Made by a program: the position numbers and the translations under genes. Below are positions 36,725 to 47,666 of a stretch of 64,000 nt of DNA, one piece after another. The stretch spans positions 2,108,001 to 2,172,000 of the forward strand of contig WOAB01000563.1 in assembly GCA_027886185.1 (NCBI GenBank). The letters run 5' to 3'. Numbering within the stretch: position 1 is the stretch's first letter; each line of letters opens with the position of its first letter. The notes below the pieces were generated by a model that saw only the letters and a program-made list of their open reading frames with translations, made no database searches and was not told where the DNA came from. The DNA is from Rheum nobile (taxonomy: Eukaryota > Streptophyta > Magnoliopsida > Caryophyllales > Polygonaceae).

Positions 36725-38097
36725 TTGATACCCTAATTTAAATCTAGCTAATTTACGTAAATTTATCTAAAACTAGAATATAGATTCTATTATTTACGTA
36801 ATATTTTGTTACCAAATGATGTAATATGAAAAATGTAATAGTTTTTTTTTTACATTTTAACTATATTTAACCTCAATTTATTAATATATAAAAATATTTG
36901 ATTCTTTCATTGTACCCATCATTTTCTTCTTTTTAGAGTTGAGGTCTATTCAAACTTAATATATTCAACCAAGTTATGAGATATGAGGCTTTTAAATCCT
37001 AAAAGTATTCTAACTTTTATCTCCTATATGAAGAATGCATCTATTACTTAAGTAGGTTTAAAAGTATTAACAACCTATATGAAAAGTGTTGCTCCGTGCT
37101 AAAAAATTATGAATAACGTACATATATTATAAAGTTTATGTAAATTTATACAATCATTTTAAAAAATCATGTATATTTTTAGGTAAAAAATTATGCAATT
37201 CAAAAGTCATGTACATACAATGTAGTATATATGCACATTTAGGCAAAAAAATTATGCACTTCAAGTTTCTAAAATGCATTTTTTTTGTCAAAAAATATTT
37301 TTATATATTTATATTGTGTATCACTCACTTTTCACATGGGAGAGACCATTGTCAAGAATTCAATCATTGAGAATAACAATCTTTGCATGTACTTAGATTG
37401 ATATATTAGATTAGAGCATAATCCCTTCACCATTTAAAGTAATTTTGATTTAGTCAAATTTATTAGTTCAATTTATTTATATCACAATAAAGAAAGTATA
37501 AGATTACTTTTGAAAAATATAATTTTTAAAACACAGTATTTTATCATAAAATTAGGCTAACTTTGATTTTTTTTGTTTTCACAATCTAAATTTTTAGCAT
37601 TTTGTTTTATCAATTATTGAGCACTTTATTTCACTCCCTCCCAGTATAAAATAATTTGATTATATTATAAAAAAATAATTTGTGTTTTAGTCATATGTTG
37701 TCGTGATTAGAAAAAAGTTGAACCAAACACTTACTATAGTTGTTTATCACAATCACATGAACCAGAGTTTAAGATTAATTTTCTATATACCATGTCATAG
37801 AATTATTCCCTTCGATTTAGCACAAATTTTAAAATACTTTATGGCATGCAATTTAGGACTTACAAAACATTATATAATCCATGAAATTTCAATATTATAT
37901 ACGGGTTAATCAAAATATCATTCTTTTAACAATTTTATATATATATACATGTTTAAGCAGTATAAAATGAGTAAAATACTTCATATAACATTTCACTGAA
38001 AAACATGTCGGGGAAATTATACTAAGAATTCAAGTAATTTCTTTGATCCTATATATATATACATATGTTTACGCATTGCGATGTTAATACATTGTGA
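36725..38097. other. Unique AT-rich DNA between the two duplicate segments
   Basis: No gene, RNA or clear transposon found. A CTCCCTCCCAGTATAAAATAATTTG phrase near 37635 resembles Stowaway MITE ends, but I see no partner end. Confidence 0.4.
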
Positions 38098-39552
38098 TGT
38101 TTATATTATGAGCACATTATATGTAAGTTGCTCCCTATGATATTTTACAATCATATTTTATTTAATTGATAATTAATTTTTTTTTGATTAATATACAATT
38201 ATGTAAGACATGTTATATATGTTATATTATAATAATAACAGAATGAAAAATTACAACATATACATTTAAAGTGCACTTAAATATATTAAAGTCTATTGTA
38301 TTTTTATAATGTTTAATATAACTTTTATAAAAAAAATATTTAATCTAATCCTGTACTTTGACATAGGTACTCAACTGGTTTTCGGGTTTGAAGCTATTTT
38401 ACGAGCAGAGACTAATCGACAATTTTGATTTATAATAAAAACAATTGTACATCAAATACCATAACAATATTGTATATAAAGAGGTTTTTCATAATATGAT
38501 GTATTAGTAGCCTTGAATAAATTTAGTATTCATTAAGTTTATTTGTTGTCAACACTTATATTTTTCTTATTTAATTGTCAACGAGTTAACTTTTTTTTGA
38601 TAATTTTCAATTGTTATATACTGTCTATTTTAAACACTCGTGCATGGCACAGGGATTACACTAGTCAAGTTTAAAAACTCAACATGTAGCCCTTGATTAA
38701 GTATAACTATTTTAACTAGCTACTAGCTAAAAAATATGAAAAGACGTGTTTGACATGAAAAATTAAGGGCTCGTTTGATAACCCTATGAGTTTTCAATTT
38801 TTAGTTTTGAAGCATTTTTATTTTTTAATGGTTATTAATTTTTATTATTTCAAAACCTGTCACATCATAGTACCCACCTTAATTCTCAAAACTACCAACT
38901 GAAATTTCAAAACCAGAATATGGAGTTTTCAGAAATCCTTTTTTAGTTTTGGAAGAAAAAAAAACAGAAAACTCACATGGTTTTCAAACAAAACCCTAAA
39001 CTAGTTTCTAATTGTTTAACTAATGTAAACAAAAACATTGAAAAGTTAGGGTTTAAAATAGTTACTTGGAGTTGTTTTGGGTGAATTACCTAAAGTAGAT
39101 ACATTATTAGTTAAGTTTTTCAAATTTAACAATTGAAAATGTAACTTGTAACTAAGCTTACCAATTTAGTAATTTTTAAACCTCAAACTCATATTATACC
39201 TAACTATTCAATAAATATAAAAATACAACATACCTTGTAAATGATTATGAAAATTTCCTAAAATGACATGAATTCGAGTAAACTTGAAAAAATATATGCT
39301 GAGAAAATTGAAACCGATTTATAATTAATGATTTTATAGTGTGTTCATAAACACACAATAGAAATTCCATGTTTAGTAAGAATATTATTTAACCATTATT
39401 TTTTTACAAGCAAATAGAAGGCCTTTCTAAACTAGCAAGAGAAGCTTAAATCATCACAACAGATGATCTTTAGAAACTCTCAAAATCAATCGTGGTTAGA
39501 GTTTCTAGAGTACAAATCAGTCCTAAAATTTTGGATTATAACAATATATATT
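38098..39552. repeat. Second copy of the Helitron-MITE-spacer segment
   Basis: Matches 33913-35364 almost throughout. It contains a Helitron copy (38098-38664, CTAG end), a full MITE and the AT-rich spacer. The homology starts at the proposed Helitron 5' end (here TGTTTATATTATG preceded by A). It stops at 39552 only because an LTR retrotransposon inserted there, and resumes at 57551. Confidence 0.9.
38767..38996. mobile_element. Tourist-like MITE, copy 2
   Basis: Same element as 34585-34809, 230 bp, flanked by TAA at 38764-38766 and 38997-38999. It was carried along by the segmental duplication. Confidence 0.82.
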
Positions 39553-39948
39553 TGTTGAAGCATGAATTTGATCTTCCCTACGGATTCGAACTGGAACGAC
39601 TGTATCCGATAATCTCCGCACTCCAGATGAGGAATATGACCTTTCAGATACTCCTGAAATCACAAAATGAGTCAACAAGAGGGTTGGATCTCCCCTAAAG
39701 CCCCTCCGACGCTCAAGTCAGGCAAAAAGCTCTCCAAAACCAATCAATGGAGGCAACCAATCTCATGTACGTATGAAAAAGAAGAAAGAGCCCCTCATTA
39801 GGGCTTTTCTAGGTCAATTAATGTGAAGGAATTAATTTACCTTGCTGGGCTTTCCCTCATTAAAGCCCATAACCATGCTTGCTGAAATTATAAGCATAAT
39901 AAAAGGAAAATAGATAAAGATAATAATAAATAATATTTTACCTCATCA
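39553..39948 (-). mobile_element. 3' LTR of the gag-only element
   Basis: 396 bp. In minus sense it starts TGATGAGGTAAAATATT and ends ..TTCAACA. Adjacent on the inner side is CGAGGGGCAAAT (minus sense), the probable polypurine tract. Confidence 0.93.
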
Positions 39949-40099
39949 ATTTGCCCCTCGGGCTTTGAAGACTCGTAGAGGCTTGAGAGGCCGAATATAA
40001 CCAAACCTATTAAGGCCCGGTATCCTCGGTCCGTTCTTATGAAAACAAATAGCGTAATGCAAGCCGAGGCCAACGCACAGCCCGTGTGGTACAACGCAC

Positions 40100-40345
40100 A
40101 GCCGTGCAGTTGGTAGTTTTTTATTTTTTTTACGAGGCCACCGCACGGCCGAGCGGTCGGACATTTTTCTGAACAATTTTTCATGCCTTATGTCGAGGCT
40201 ACTGCACGGCCTGTGCGGTAAAACGCACATCCATGCGGTCGGACATTTTTCCGAAGAATTTTTCATGCCTTATGTCGAGGCTATTACACGGCCTGTGCGG
40301 TAAAACGCACAGCCGTGCGGTCAGACATTTTTTTGAAGAATTTTT
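40100..40345. repeat. 82-bp tandem repeat near the 3' end of the gag-only element
   Basis: TCATGCCTTATGTCGAGGCT occurs at 40181 and 40263, 82 bp apart. About three degenerate units contain GCACGGCCTGTGCGGTAAAACG and GGTCGGACATTTTT phrases. The GC-rich palindromic parts (GCACGGC..GCCGTGCGG) could form hairpins in the 3' untranslated region. Confidence 0.75.
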
Positions 40346-41186
40346 CCTCTTCGTATGGCTTGCTAATCTTTTGTGCATTCTTGCACAATGCCCCTGGGCT
40401 AATCTTTAGTGCGTTCTTGCACAATGCATATCGGCTAATCTTTAGTGCATTCTTACACAATTCCCCTGGGCTAGTATTTAGTGCATTCTTACGCAATTCC
40501 CCTGGGCTAATCTTTAGTGCATTCTTACACAATGCCCCTGGGCTAATCTTTAGTGCATTCTTACACAATTCCCTTGGGCTAATCTTTAGTGCATTCTTAC
40601 ACAATGCCCCTGGGCTAATCTTTAGTGCATTCTTACACAATGCCCCTGGGCTAATCTTTAGTGCATTCTTACACAATGCCCCTGGGCTAATCTTTAGTGC
40701 ATTCTTACATAATGCCCCTGGGCTAATTTTTGGTCCATTCTTACACAATTCCCCTAGGCTAATCTTTAGTGCATTCTTACACAATGCATATGGGATAATC
40801 TTTAGTGCATTATTACACAATGCCCCTAGGCTAATCTTTAGTGCATTCTTACACAATTCCCCTGGGCTAATCTTTAGTGCATTCTTACACAATGCTCATG
40901 GGCTAATCTTTAGTGCATTCTTACACAATGCCCTTGGGCTAATCTTTAGTGCATTCTTACACAATTCCCCTGGGCTAATCTTTAGTGCATTCTTACACAA
41001 TGCCCTTGAGCTAATCTTTAGTGCATTCTTACACAATTCGCCTGGGCTAATCTTTAGTGCATTCTTACACAATTCCTCTAGGCTAATCTTTAGTACATTC
41101 TTACATAATGCCCCTGGGCTGATCTTTGGCTTTTTAACCTGTGCTGCTAAGAACAAGTTTCCCTTAACTTTCCAAACAAGATGCAT
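40284..41186 (-). CDS. 12-residue-repeat protein ORF of the gag-only element, one stop
   Basis: Minus-strand frame in the element's own sense, ATG at 41186 (MHLVWKVKGNLFLAAQ..), about 300 codons. The body is the repeat LCKNALKISPGA (variants GEL, YAL, RAL), basic and with one cysteine per unit. It ends ..KFFKKMSDRTAVRF. One TGA at 40893-40895 divides it into 96 and 202 codons; it arose at the variable G/A position of a unit. I know no protein family for it. The opposite strand is also open for 296 codons, a side effect of the repeat composition. It may encode a protein, or it may be a minisatellite in the untranslated 3' region that is open by chance; the lack of indels favours neither strongly. 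Confidence 0.4.
40362..41121. repeat. 36-bp tandem repeat, 21 units, without any indel
   Basis: The phrase GCTAATCTTTAGTGCATTC recurs from 40362 to 41118, exactly 21 periods of 36 bp. Units vary by substitutions but none has gained or lost a base, so the phase is kept throughout. The array lies between gag and the 3' LTR of the gag-only element. Confidence 0.93.
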
Positions 41187-41412
41187 TAATTGTGAAAAAT
41201 CATGATGTTTTGATACTAAAAGTATGTCGGTTTGATATAGGGAAAAAGAAACTAGAAGGCCTCGTTAAAACCTCTTCGCAGGAAAACCACTTGGGAGAAA
41301 ACCGTACGAAGAGGAAAAAGAGTGCCATGTGACAAGATCAATATTAAGAAAATGAAGTTCAAGATTTAATTGTAAAACTCCCTTAAATTTAGTGTGCGTC
41401 GTTGTCTTCGTA

Positions 41413-42171
41413 TCATCCCATGCACTTTCTTGCCTTTATTAAGTGTATCACACGTCTCTCAGGCTCCTTCTCCTTTGCTGCGGAGATTGTGGGGGTTTGA
41501 TCTATTGCTTGACACGCCCTTGGTTCTGCCTCAAGATCAACGAATTCACGCAAGTGCCCCTGCGAGACCCATTTCTCTAAATCATGCTTTAGTGTCAAAA
41601 AATTCTCAGTCATGTGCCCCCTGTCTCGGTGATAGGAACAAAACATGCTCTTGTCTCCACCACTAGAATGACCCTTTAGCTTCGGTGGCCAGCTGAAATA
41701 TGGCTTGTTCTTTATCTGGGGAAGAATCTTGTAGATCGGTTCTTTAAACACTGTGTGTATGGGTTGTAATGCTGAGGTAGGTGGTGACCCTCTATCCACG
41801 CTAAGATCCTGATTTGGCCTTTGGCGATCGTTAGAAGCTGAATTTCTTCCATACTCACGCACTGGGGACTACGACCTTCTATTTCGGGATGTCTTGGAAT
41901 CCTCTTCCAATTTGACATATTGCCTCAATCGTTCCTGCAGCTCAGACATGCTTGTAGGTTGCCTCAATATTGGACTTTCTCTAAGCTTGCTGCTTGGCGC
42001 AAGGGCTAGCCTGAAAGCAGCGACGGCGACCCTTTCGTCACACTCATCAATGTCAAAATGGCACTCCATAAACCTTGAAGCAAACTGTCTCAGTCCTTCA
42101 TCCTTGCGCATTCTCAAAGCGAACAGCGAATCCACAGATGCGAATCCATAGATGCGGGTTCCCTGTTGTTT
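41413..42171 (-). pseudogene. gag: Gag of the gag-only element, C-terminal part
   Basis: Minus-strand continuation of the gag split by the chromovirus. It carries a typical plant Ty3 gag stretch: DSLFALRMRKDEGLRQFASR, then CDERVAVAAFRLAL, a linker, and the late zinc-ligand-like motif FCSYHRDRGHMTENFLTL with KHDLEKWVSQGHLREFV. Breaks: an in-frame TAG at 41869-41871 and a 14-bp tandem duplication at 42126-42153 (two copies of GCGAATCCAYAGAT), which shifts the frame just after the insertion point. The product would have formed particles for the element's RNA. Confidence 0.85.
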
Positions 42172-42646
42172 GCAATTGTGATACCCCGTATTTTTGTAAG
42201 GTTATTTTGGGAATTTTGGAATTTTCCCGAGTATCCGTTGTGTACGTCGGATTTAATACAGAGAGTTTGAGACATTCTGTAATGTGCTTTGTATCTGTAA
42301 TATTTTTCTCAGTGAAATAATATACAGACAGCATGCCTTGGATTTTAATTGTCGTTCGCGTACGATAATTTTTATCCCGGTTTAATGTCATGTTCGTTCA
42401 AAGCTGAACGGGCGGGAAAAGCCTTTCACGGCGACCGTCGTACAGTAGCGGCGACCGCCGTAAAGTCACGGCGCCCACCGTCCCAATGCTCGAGGAGGCA
42501 AGGCAGCTTGTGTGCCTGACCGCGGCGACCGCCGTAATTGCCACCTTCGTTGTCCGGCAGTCCTTGGCCGTTGGTCGCCGGCGCGATTTCTGGCAAGCGC
42601 CGAACTAGCTGTAGGCCCATCGTTTTGGAGCTCCAGATGCTTTGGC

Positions 42647-42655
42647 TATAAAAGG
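42647..42655 (+). promoter_or_regulatory. TATA box in the chromovirus 5' LTR
   Basis: TATAAAAGG in the context GGCTATAAAAGGAGGTG, repeated at the equivalent place in the 3' LTR. It probably sets the U3/R border about 30 bases downstream. Confidence 0.75.
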
Positions 42656-43698
42656 AGGTGTTGGGGGAGAGATTTGAGCCATCCCAAACACCGAACATCT
42701 GCCAAATTTGCCTCTCGCCGGAGTTGTGCCTTCGCCGGAAATTCTGAAGCTTTCGTCGGTGTTGTTTGGTGGTGTTTCTAGCAGATCTTTGGAAGCCTTG
42801 TGGTTGCCTTTGGAGGTCAGAAACCAAGCAAGGCAGAAAGGGGTCAAAACGCGCATTGTTTTGGTGAGATTTCTCTCGTCTCTGTCGTCCGTGTTCTTCA
42901 CGGCGACCGCCGTGATGAATGCAGCGACCGCCGCCAAGAACAGCGACCGCCGCCAGTGCCCAGTATGCCTTCGTGGCTTTGGCTTGGTTGGTTGTCGTCG
43001 TGGCGTCTTTCCTTTCGTGTTCTTTCGCCGTGTTTAGATTCGTACTGTTTATGTCGGATCTAACTTAGGGTTCCTTTTATGGGTCGACTCGAAGGTTGTT
43101 GTGCTGTCGGAACTATACCCGTGTCGAGCCGGAATCCAGTTGTCGTCTTTAGACTATTCTGTGGATTAAGGCAAGTGGCGGTTCGCTCTTGCTCATTCGT
43201 TCCATATTTACATTAATTATCAGTAGTTTATCTGAGTAATTAATTTGGAATGAATACTCTGTTTGTCTGGAAACGGTTTTGATAAACTGTTTTGAAAATC
43301 ATATAATAGGTTGTATATCTGTTAGAACAACGCTATTATCTGTGATCGCCTTTCGGGCCTTTATGTGGATTTATCTTGTAACTGTCATTGTGCTATAACT
43401 GTTTAGTTAGCACTGTTAAATAGGAACGTTACTCGGACTCTGTCCAGTCGTTTCTGTATAATCTGGTATTGGGGTGGCTCGTCTCCATCTGGTACTATTC
43501 TAAGATCATGATCGGTCTCTTTCACAAGTGTGTAGAGACAGGACACTTAGCTGGTGTCACAAACCTTTTGGTATACGTCACTCTCGACGAAACGTATACT
43601 AAGATGTGTCGTCCCATTGGTGGGGTACACATGTAAAAGTCTATAATGTGATGTGTGTTTTTGAAACATAATCAGATAAGTGCTACCTTGACGCACAT

Positions 43699-46657
43699 TG
43701 AAATACCCCAAATAAGTGGATAATGGCATAAGTGTAAATTAATTATGGGATTTTGATAAAAGGGGGGAGAAATGGAATTTTGGGATTAAAATCCCTAGAC
43801 ACAATTTCGGTGTTGTCTCTCTGCCGAAACCTCCCCTGTGTGCGAGCTCCCTGTGCCCAGCTTTGCCCTTCCTCCCGCAGAACAGCTAGCCATCTTCTCC
43901 GAGCTTCTTCTCCGGCGAGCTCAGTCCATCCGGCGTCGTCCTCCCTTGCAGTGGAGCTTCGTTGTTTGCTGTTGTTATGGAGCCGAGTTCACTGTTGTGC
44001 CGAGAGCTGTTGTCCGAGCTGCTGCTGCGGTCATGCCGAGCTTTGGCTGGTGGTCGTCTCCGTCGTGGTCCGTCTCCGGCGTCTGAGGTAAGGTGTTGTT
44101 GGGTTATTTGGGTTCTGAATTTCTAAAATGCCTTGCTGAATTTTGGTGTTGTGAGCTGCGAACTGTGCAGCAAATTGGTGTGTGCAGTTGCGATTTGTTG
44201 TTGTTGTTGTAGTTCCAGCGACGAGGAGCCCTCCTCGGTGACTACCGCTTAGTTGTCGACAAGGTGAGCTTATGGGTTGGATTAATTTCAATTTGGTTGA
44301 GGCTTTGCTGATTTTTTTTTAGGGTTCGAATTGATGTTGAATTGTTCTTTGTGGACAGTTGAGGAGCAAATTTGTGAGTTGTTGGGCTGATTTTTTTTTG
44401 TGTGTTTGCTGAATTTTTTGGAAGGTATTGAGTTAGGGTTTGAATTTGGGGGTTTTTGCTGAGTTGATTATTTTGAAGTAATTGGGCTGAATTTGGTTAT
44501 ATATGGTTTGACAGCAAATTCATGAATTTGGAATATTTGAGATTGGATTGATTTAGGGTAATTTGGCCTAATTAATTTAGGGTTTGAATTGAGGTTTTAT
44601 TTGGTTGTGGTTTGGATGAGTAATTAATGCCAGAGATTTGCTCGGATTGATTTCGCAGGTTCGTTCGGATTGATTGGAGGTCTCTGGGGATCGTTGTGGT
44701 TCGACTTGAGGCAAGAGGATCCTTGCCTAACTTATATATTTTTATAATTGATTTATGCTTAGCTTATGTCATAATTAAATTATGGTTGCTTGAGCTATTT
44801 TAAATTGGTTTGAGTTGACTATAATTGCTTGGTTGTGATGTGTGATAATATGTGTTGGTGTGTGATAATGTGTTGATATGTGTTGATATGTGTTGATATG
44901 TGGTTTGATTGGATTATTGATTTTAAAGTTACTTGGGTGAATATATATATATATATATGTGTGTGTGTGATATTGTGTGATGATGTGTGTGTGAGGATAT
45001 GTGATAATGTGTGATGTTGTGTGTGTGATGATATGTGATAATGTGTGATGAGGTGTGGTTATGTGATTTTGACTGTCGTCGTGTTGTTTGATTGGTTGGT
45101 ATGGTGATGGATAGTGGGTTTCGGAGATGTTGTGAATTGTCTCACCTTGGTGATGTGGGGGTGGAGACGGAGATGTTGTGAATTGTCTCACCCGGTGATG
45201 TGGTGGTGGAGACGGAGGTTGGATTGGAGGTGTTGGTGGTTGTGTGTGTTGGTTATGTGTTGAATGTTGGTTGTGTACTTGATTAAGTGATTGTGTTAAT
45301 GATATTGGTTGTGTACCTGAATACGTGGATTTGTGATGAATGTTGATTATGTACTTGACTAAGTGGTTGTGTTGGTAATTTGGTTGTATGTTGATAATTG
45401 GGTTATGTTGGATGTTGATTGTTATTAGTTGTGGTTGTGGGCCATTGTTGGCCATTGGTTGTGGTTGTTAAATTACGTGTGTTTAGTGGTTGATTGTATC
45501 TGGTCAAGGTGGTAATTTCTGTTGGTATGGTTGTTGGTAGCTAGTGGGTTATGAAGGTCGGTTGCGTTGATTGAGTGTTTAGATTGGTTTCCCATCTTGA
45601 GGGTGTGAGCCAATACGAGTTGAGTTTGATGTATGAGTTGTAGTCTAGGGTGACGAACCGGCGGCACCAGAAGGGTGGCTGGCCTGGACCGTTATTTAGG
45701 TTATGATTGTGTTATGTGATAATTATCTCGTTGATGCTTTTGTGTTTGTGGATGTGCATGTTAATTGAATTTGTTATGTAGTGCAGTAGTGAGTTCAGTC
45801 TTATTGGCTAGCTTTGGTTGTAAGTCGGTAATAAGAGATTGTGTATGTGCATGGAGTTGGATTGGAGGTATTAGTATTGAAGAGGAAGTTGGATTGGACC
45901 GTTCTATTCGTTTATGCTTGTGATGAGTTTAAGGTTGGATAGAAAGAGGTTAGTATCGTGTAGAGTTGAATAAGGATGAGTAATGGTTGATTTATGTGAT
46001 AGTGTGTGTTATGTTGTGTTTTGATGTGTGATTGGATAGTTGGTTTAGGTGTTGAGAGTCTCGCCGGTGATGGGTTAGAATGAATTGTGTTGGAGTTATT
46101 GCGTTTAAGAGTTGAGCTCTTTTGGTTGTATGGTCGGATAATGTGTTGGTATATATATATCTTATTTTGGTTGAATTGATTGATATTATATTGATTGTTA
46201 TTGTTTGAACTGTTTGGGCTCGGCTAGTCTTGCCATAGTCTTTCAAAAGACTGACCAACCTCGGTTTATGTGCCGTGGTTGGCTGGGGTATCGGGTCCCC
46301 CAGTCAATCAGGCTTTGCAGATTTAGCGCCAGCAAGGAGGATCCTGATCACCGTCGGTTTGGAGTCGAAGGATTTACTCTTTTGGTTTGGACTTTGACTT
46401 GGTTGTGCGTGTCGTTTTGGTTTTGGACCTTGTATGGGTCGAACTTGTTGTATTGGTTTTTGGTTTGTAAAGTGTTGTATTTTATGTAGGTTAAGTTTGA
46501 TTGTGGTTTCAAACTCTGGACAGGTTTTACAGGTTATACAGGTTTTCCGTTGTGCTGCTTTTGATATATGGGTTATGCTTCGCAAATTTTTATTTCACCC
46601 GCCTTATAGTCCTTCGGGACTATGGCACTGTAGCACCACTGACCTGGGGGTGTTACA
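43699..46657 (+). mobile_element. Solo LTR (2959 bp) inside the chromovirus 5' LTR
   Basis: Starts TGAAATACCCC, ends GGGGGTGTTACA, with CACAT on both sides (43694-43698 and 46658-46662). The intact site with one CACAT is seen in the 3' LTR at 55247-55251. There is no primer site or coding region, so the internal part was lost by recombination between LTRs. It is related to the LTR starting at 63036 (shared GAGGCAAGAGGAT.CTTGCC..TATATATTTTTAT segment), another Tekay-like family. GT-rich stretches at 44830-45070 and 45230-45480 explain long antisense open frames. Confidence 0.93.
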
Positions 46658-47507
46658 CACATAATTAATGAACGCTCAGCGAGTAGGGTAGCTAGGTGAT
46701 AGTGCCGCTAGGAAGACTCGTATTGACTTGAATGTAGTACGTCTTCTTTCCGATCTGGATTCGCTGAAAGGCGGTGAGGTTGGTCGTTGACTGAAGCATC
46801 TCAGTCAGTTTTAAATCATTATTGTATGATTCTGTAACTTTCCAGATTTGTCATACTTCCTTAAAGACTCATTTCCATTAGAGTCTCTTTTCGAGTCGAT
46901 TTCTGTGAAGATTCAGTCTTCCAGAATCTTCTCTTGTGCATACCTCTTGTTTATTCTAGTAGGAGTATGGTGGTTGACAAGCGTACTCGATTATTATTCG
47001 AGGGACGAGGAGTCTAACCTAATACGACTACTTCGAACCATTCTGCTTTGTACCCTTGCTAGTCTATTCATTTAGACTAACCAACCTATATTTTTCCCTT
47101 GTATGGTTGGATGGTGTCATCCGTTCGATTCGGCACATCAGATCGAAAGTAGCCCAGAAGATTAGAAGGACTATGGAGTCAGCGGTGGTTTTTGAACGTT
47201 TTAATCATTTCTTTAATCAGGTTAAGATCTTTTGGACAATGACTTTGGTTGTAAGGTATTTTATGAGACTTCCGCTGTATTTTGTTTAAACTCTGTGTTA
47301 TCCTATTCGAGATTGGGTTGTAATCCCGTAACTCTTATTTCCTTGACAATGTTATGTTTTGGATTGATTGCTTTGATCATTATGTATCATTAGTATTTCA
47401 TGATCGTATTTAACCGGTAAAGCCTTGGGTGATCTCGGTAAGGAACACTGAGGTCACTGGCGGTAATACATTTCCAAAAGGGTTAAGTTTTGGGGGTATT
47501 ACAGTTG

Positions 47508-47520
47508 TGGTATAAGAGCA
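47508..47520 (+). other. Primer-binding site of the chromovirus
   Basis: TGGTATAAGAGCA, four bases after the LTR. It matches the 3' end complement of initiator tRNA-Met (usual TGGTATCAGAGC) except for one base. Confidence 0.88.
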
Positions 47521-47666
47521 AAAGGTTTTAAAACGGGTTTGGAATTTTTATAAACCATTTATCCGTTTTCGAAAATGCTTTAAAAAGGGCTCTGAATTTT
47601 TATAGTGAAAAGAATTTAAAAACACTGTTCATAGTCGTGTCTTCTTTATAGTCTGATATAGTAAGT

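Larger units (their letters stand above)
42177..47503 (+). mobile_element. 5' LTR of the chromovirus, interrupted by a solo LTR
   Basis: 5327 bp including the 2959-bp solo LTR and its 5-bp duplication, hence about 2363 bp originally, against 2403 bp in the 3' LTR. The net 40-bp difference includes copy number of a 20-bp minisatellite (two units here, four in the 3' LTR). Confidence 0.93.

Noticed and set aside
37635..37690. Stowaway MITE starting CTCCCTCCCAG
   Set aside because: One end only; no inverted partner or TA duplication could be located.
36725..38097. A host gene or intact transposon in the unique spacer
   Set aside because: Only short AT-rich frames, no motifs and no paired termini were found.
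40362..41121. 36-bp repeats as a possible CRISPR-like array
   Set aside because: Units are directly adjacent with no spacers, in a plant retrotransposon.
40315..41205. Plus-strand 296-codon ORF of the 36-bp repeat (LIFSAFLHNAPG units)
   Set aside because: It runs against the strand of the element that contains it. The repeat has no stop in either sense, so the opposite frame is open as a by-product.
42426..43063. Several ORFs of 80-130 codons in the chromovirus LTRs
   Set aside because: They overlap each other on both strands within U3/R of the LTR. The paired copies in the 3' LTR have different ends, with no coding signature.
44775..45455. 226-codon minus ORF rich in His/Thr/Gln
   Set aside because: It lies in GT-rich microsatellite-like DNA of a solo LTR; composition alone keeps it open.
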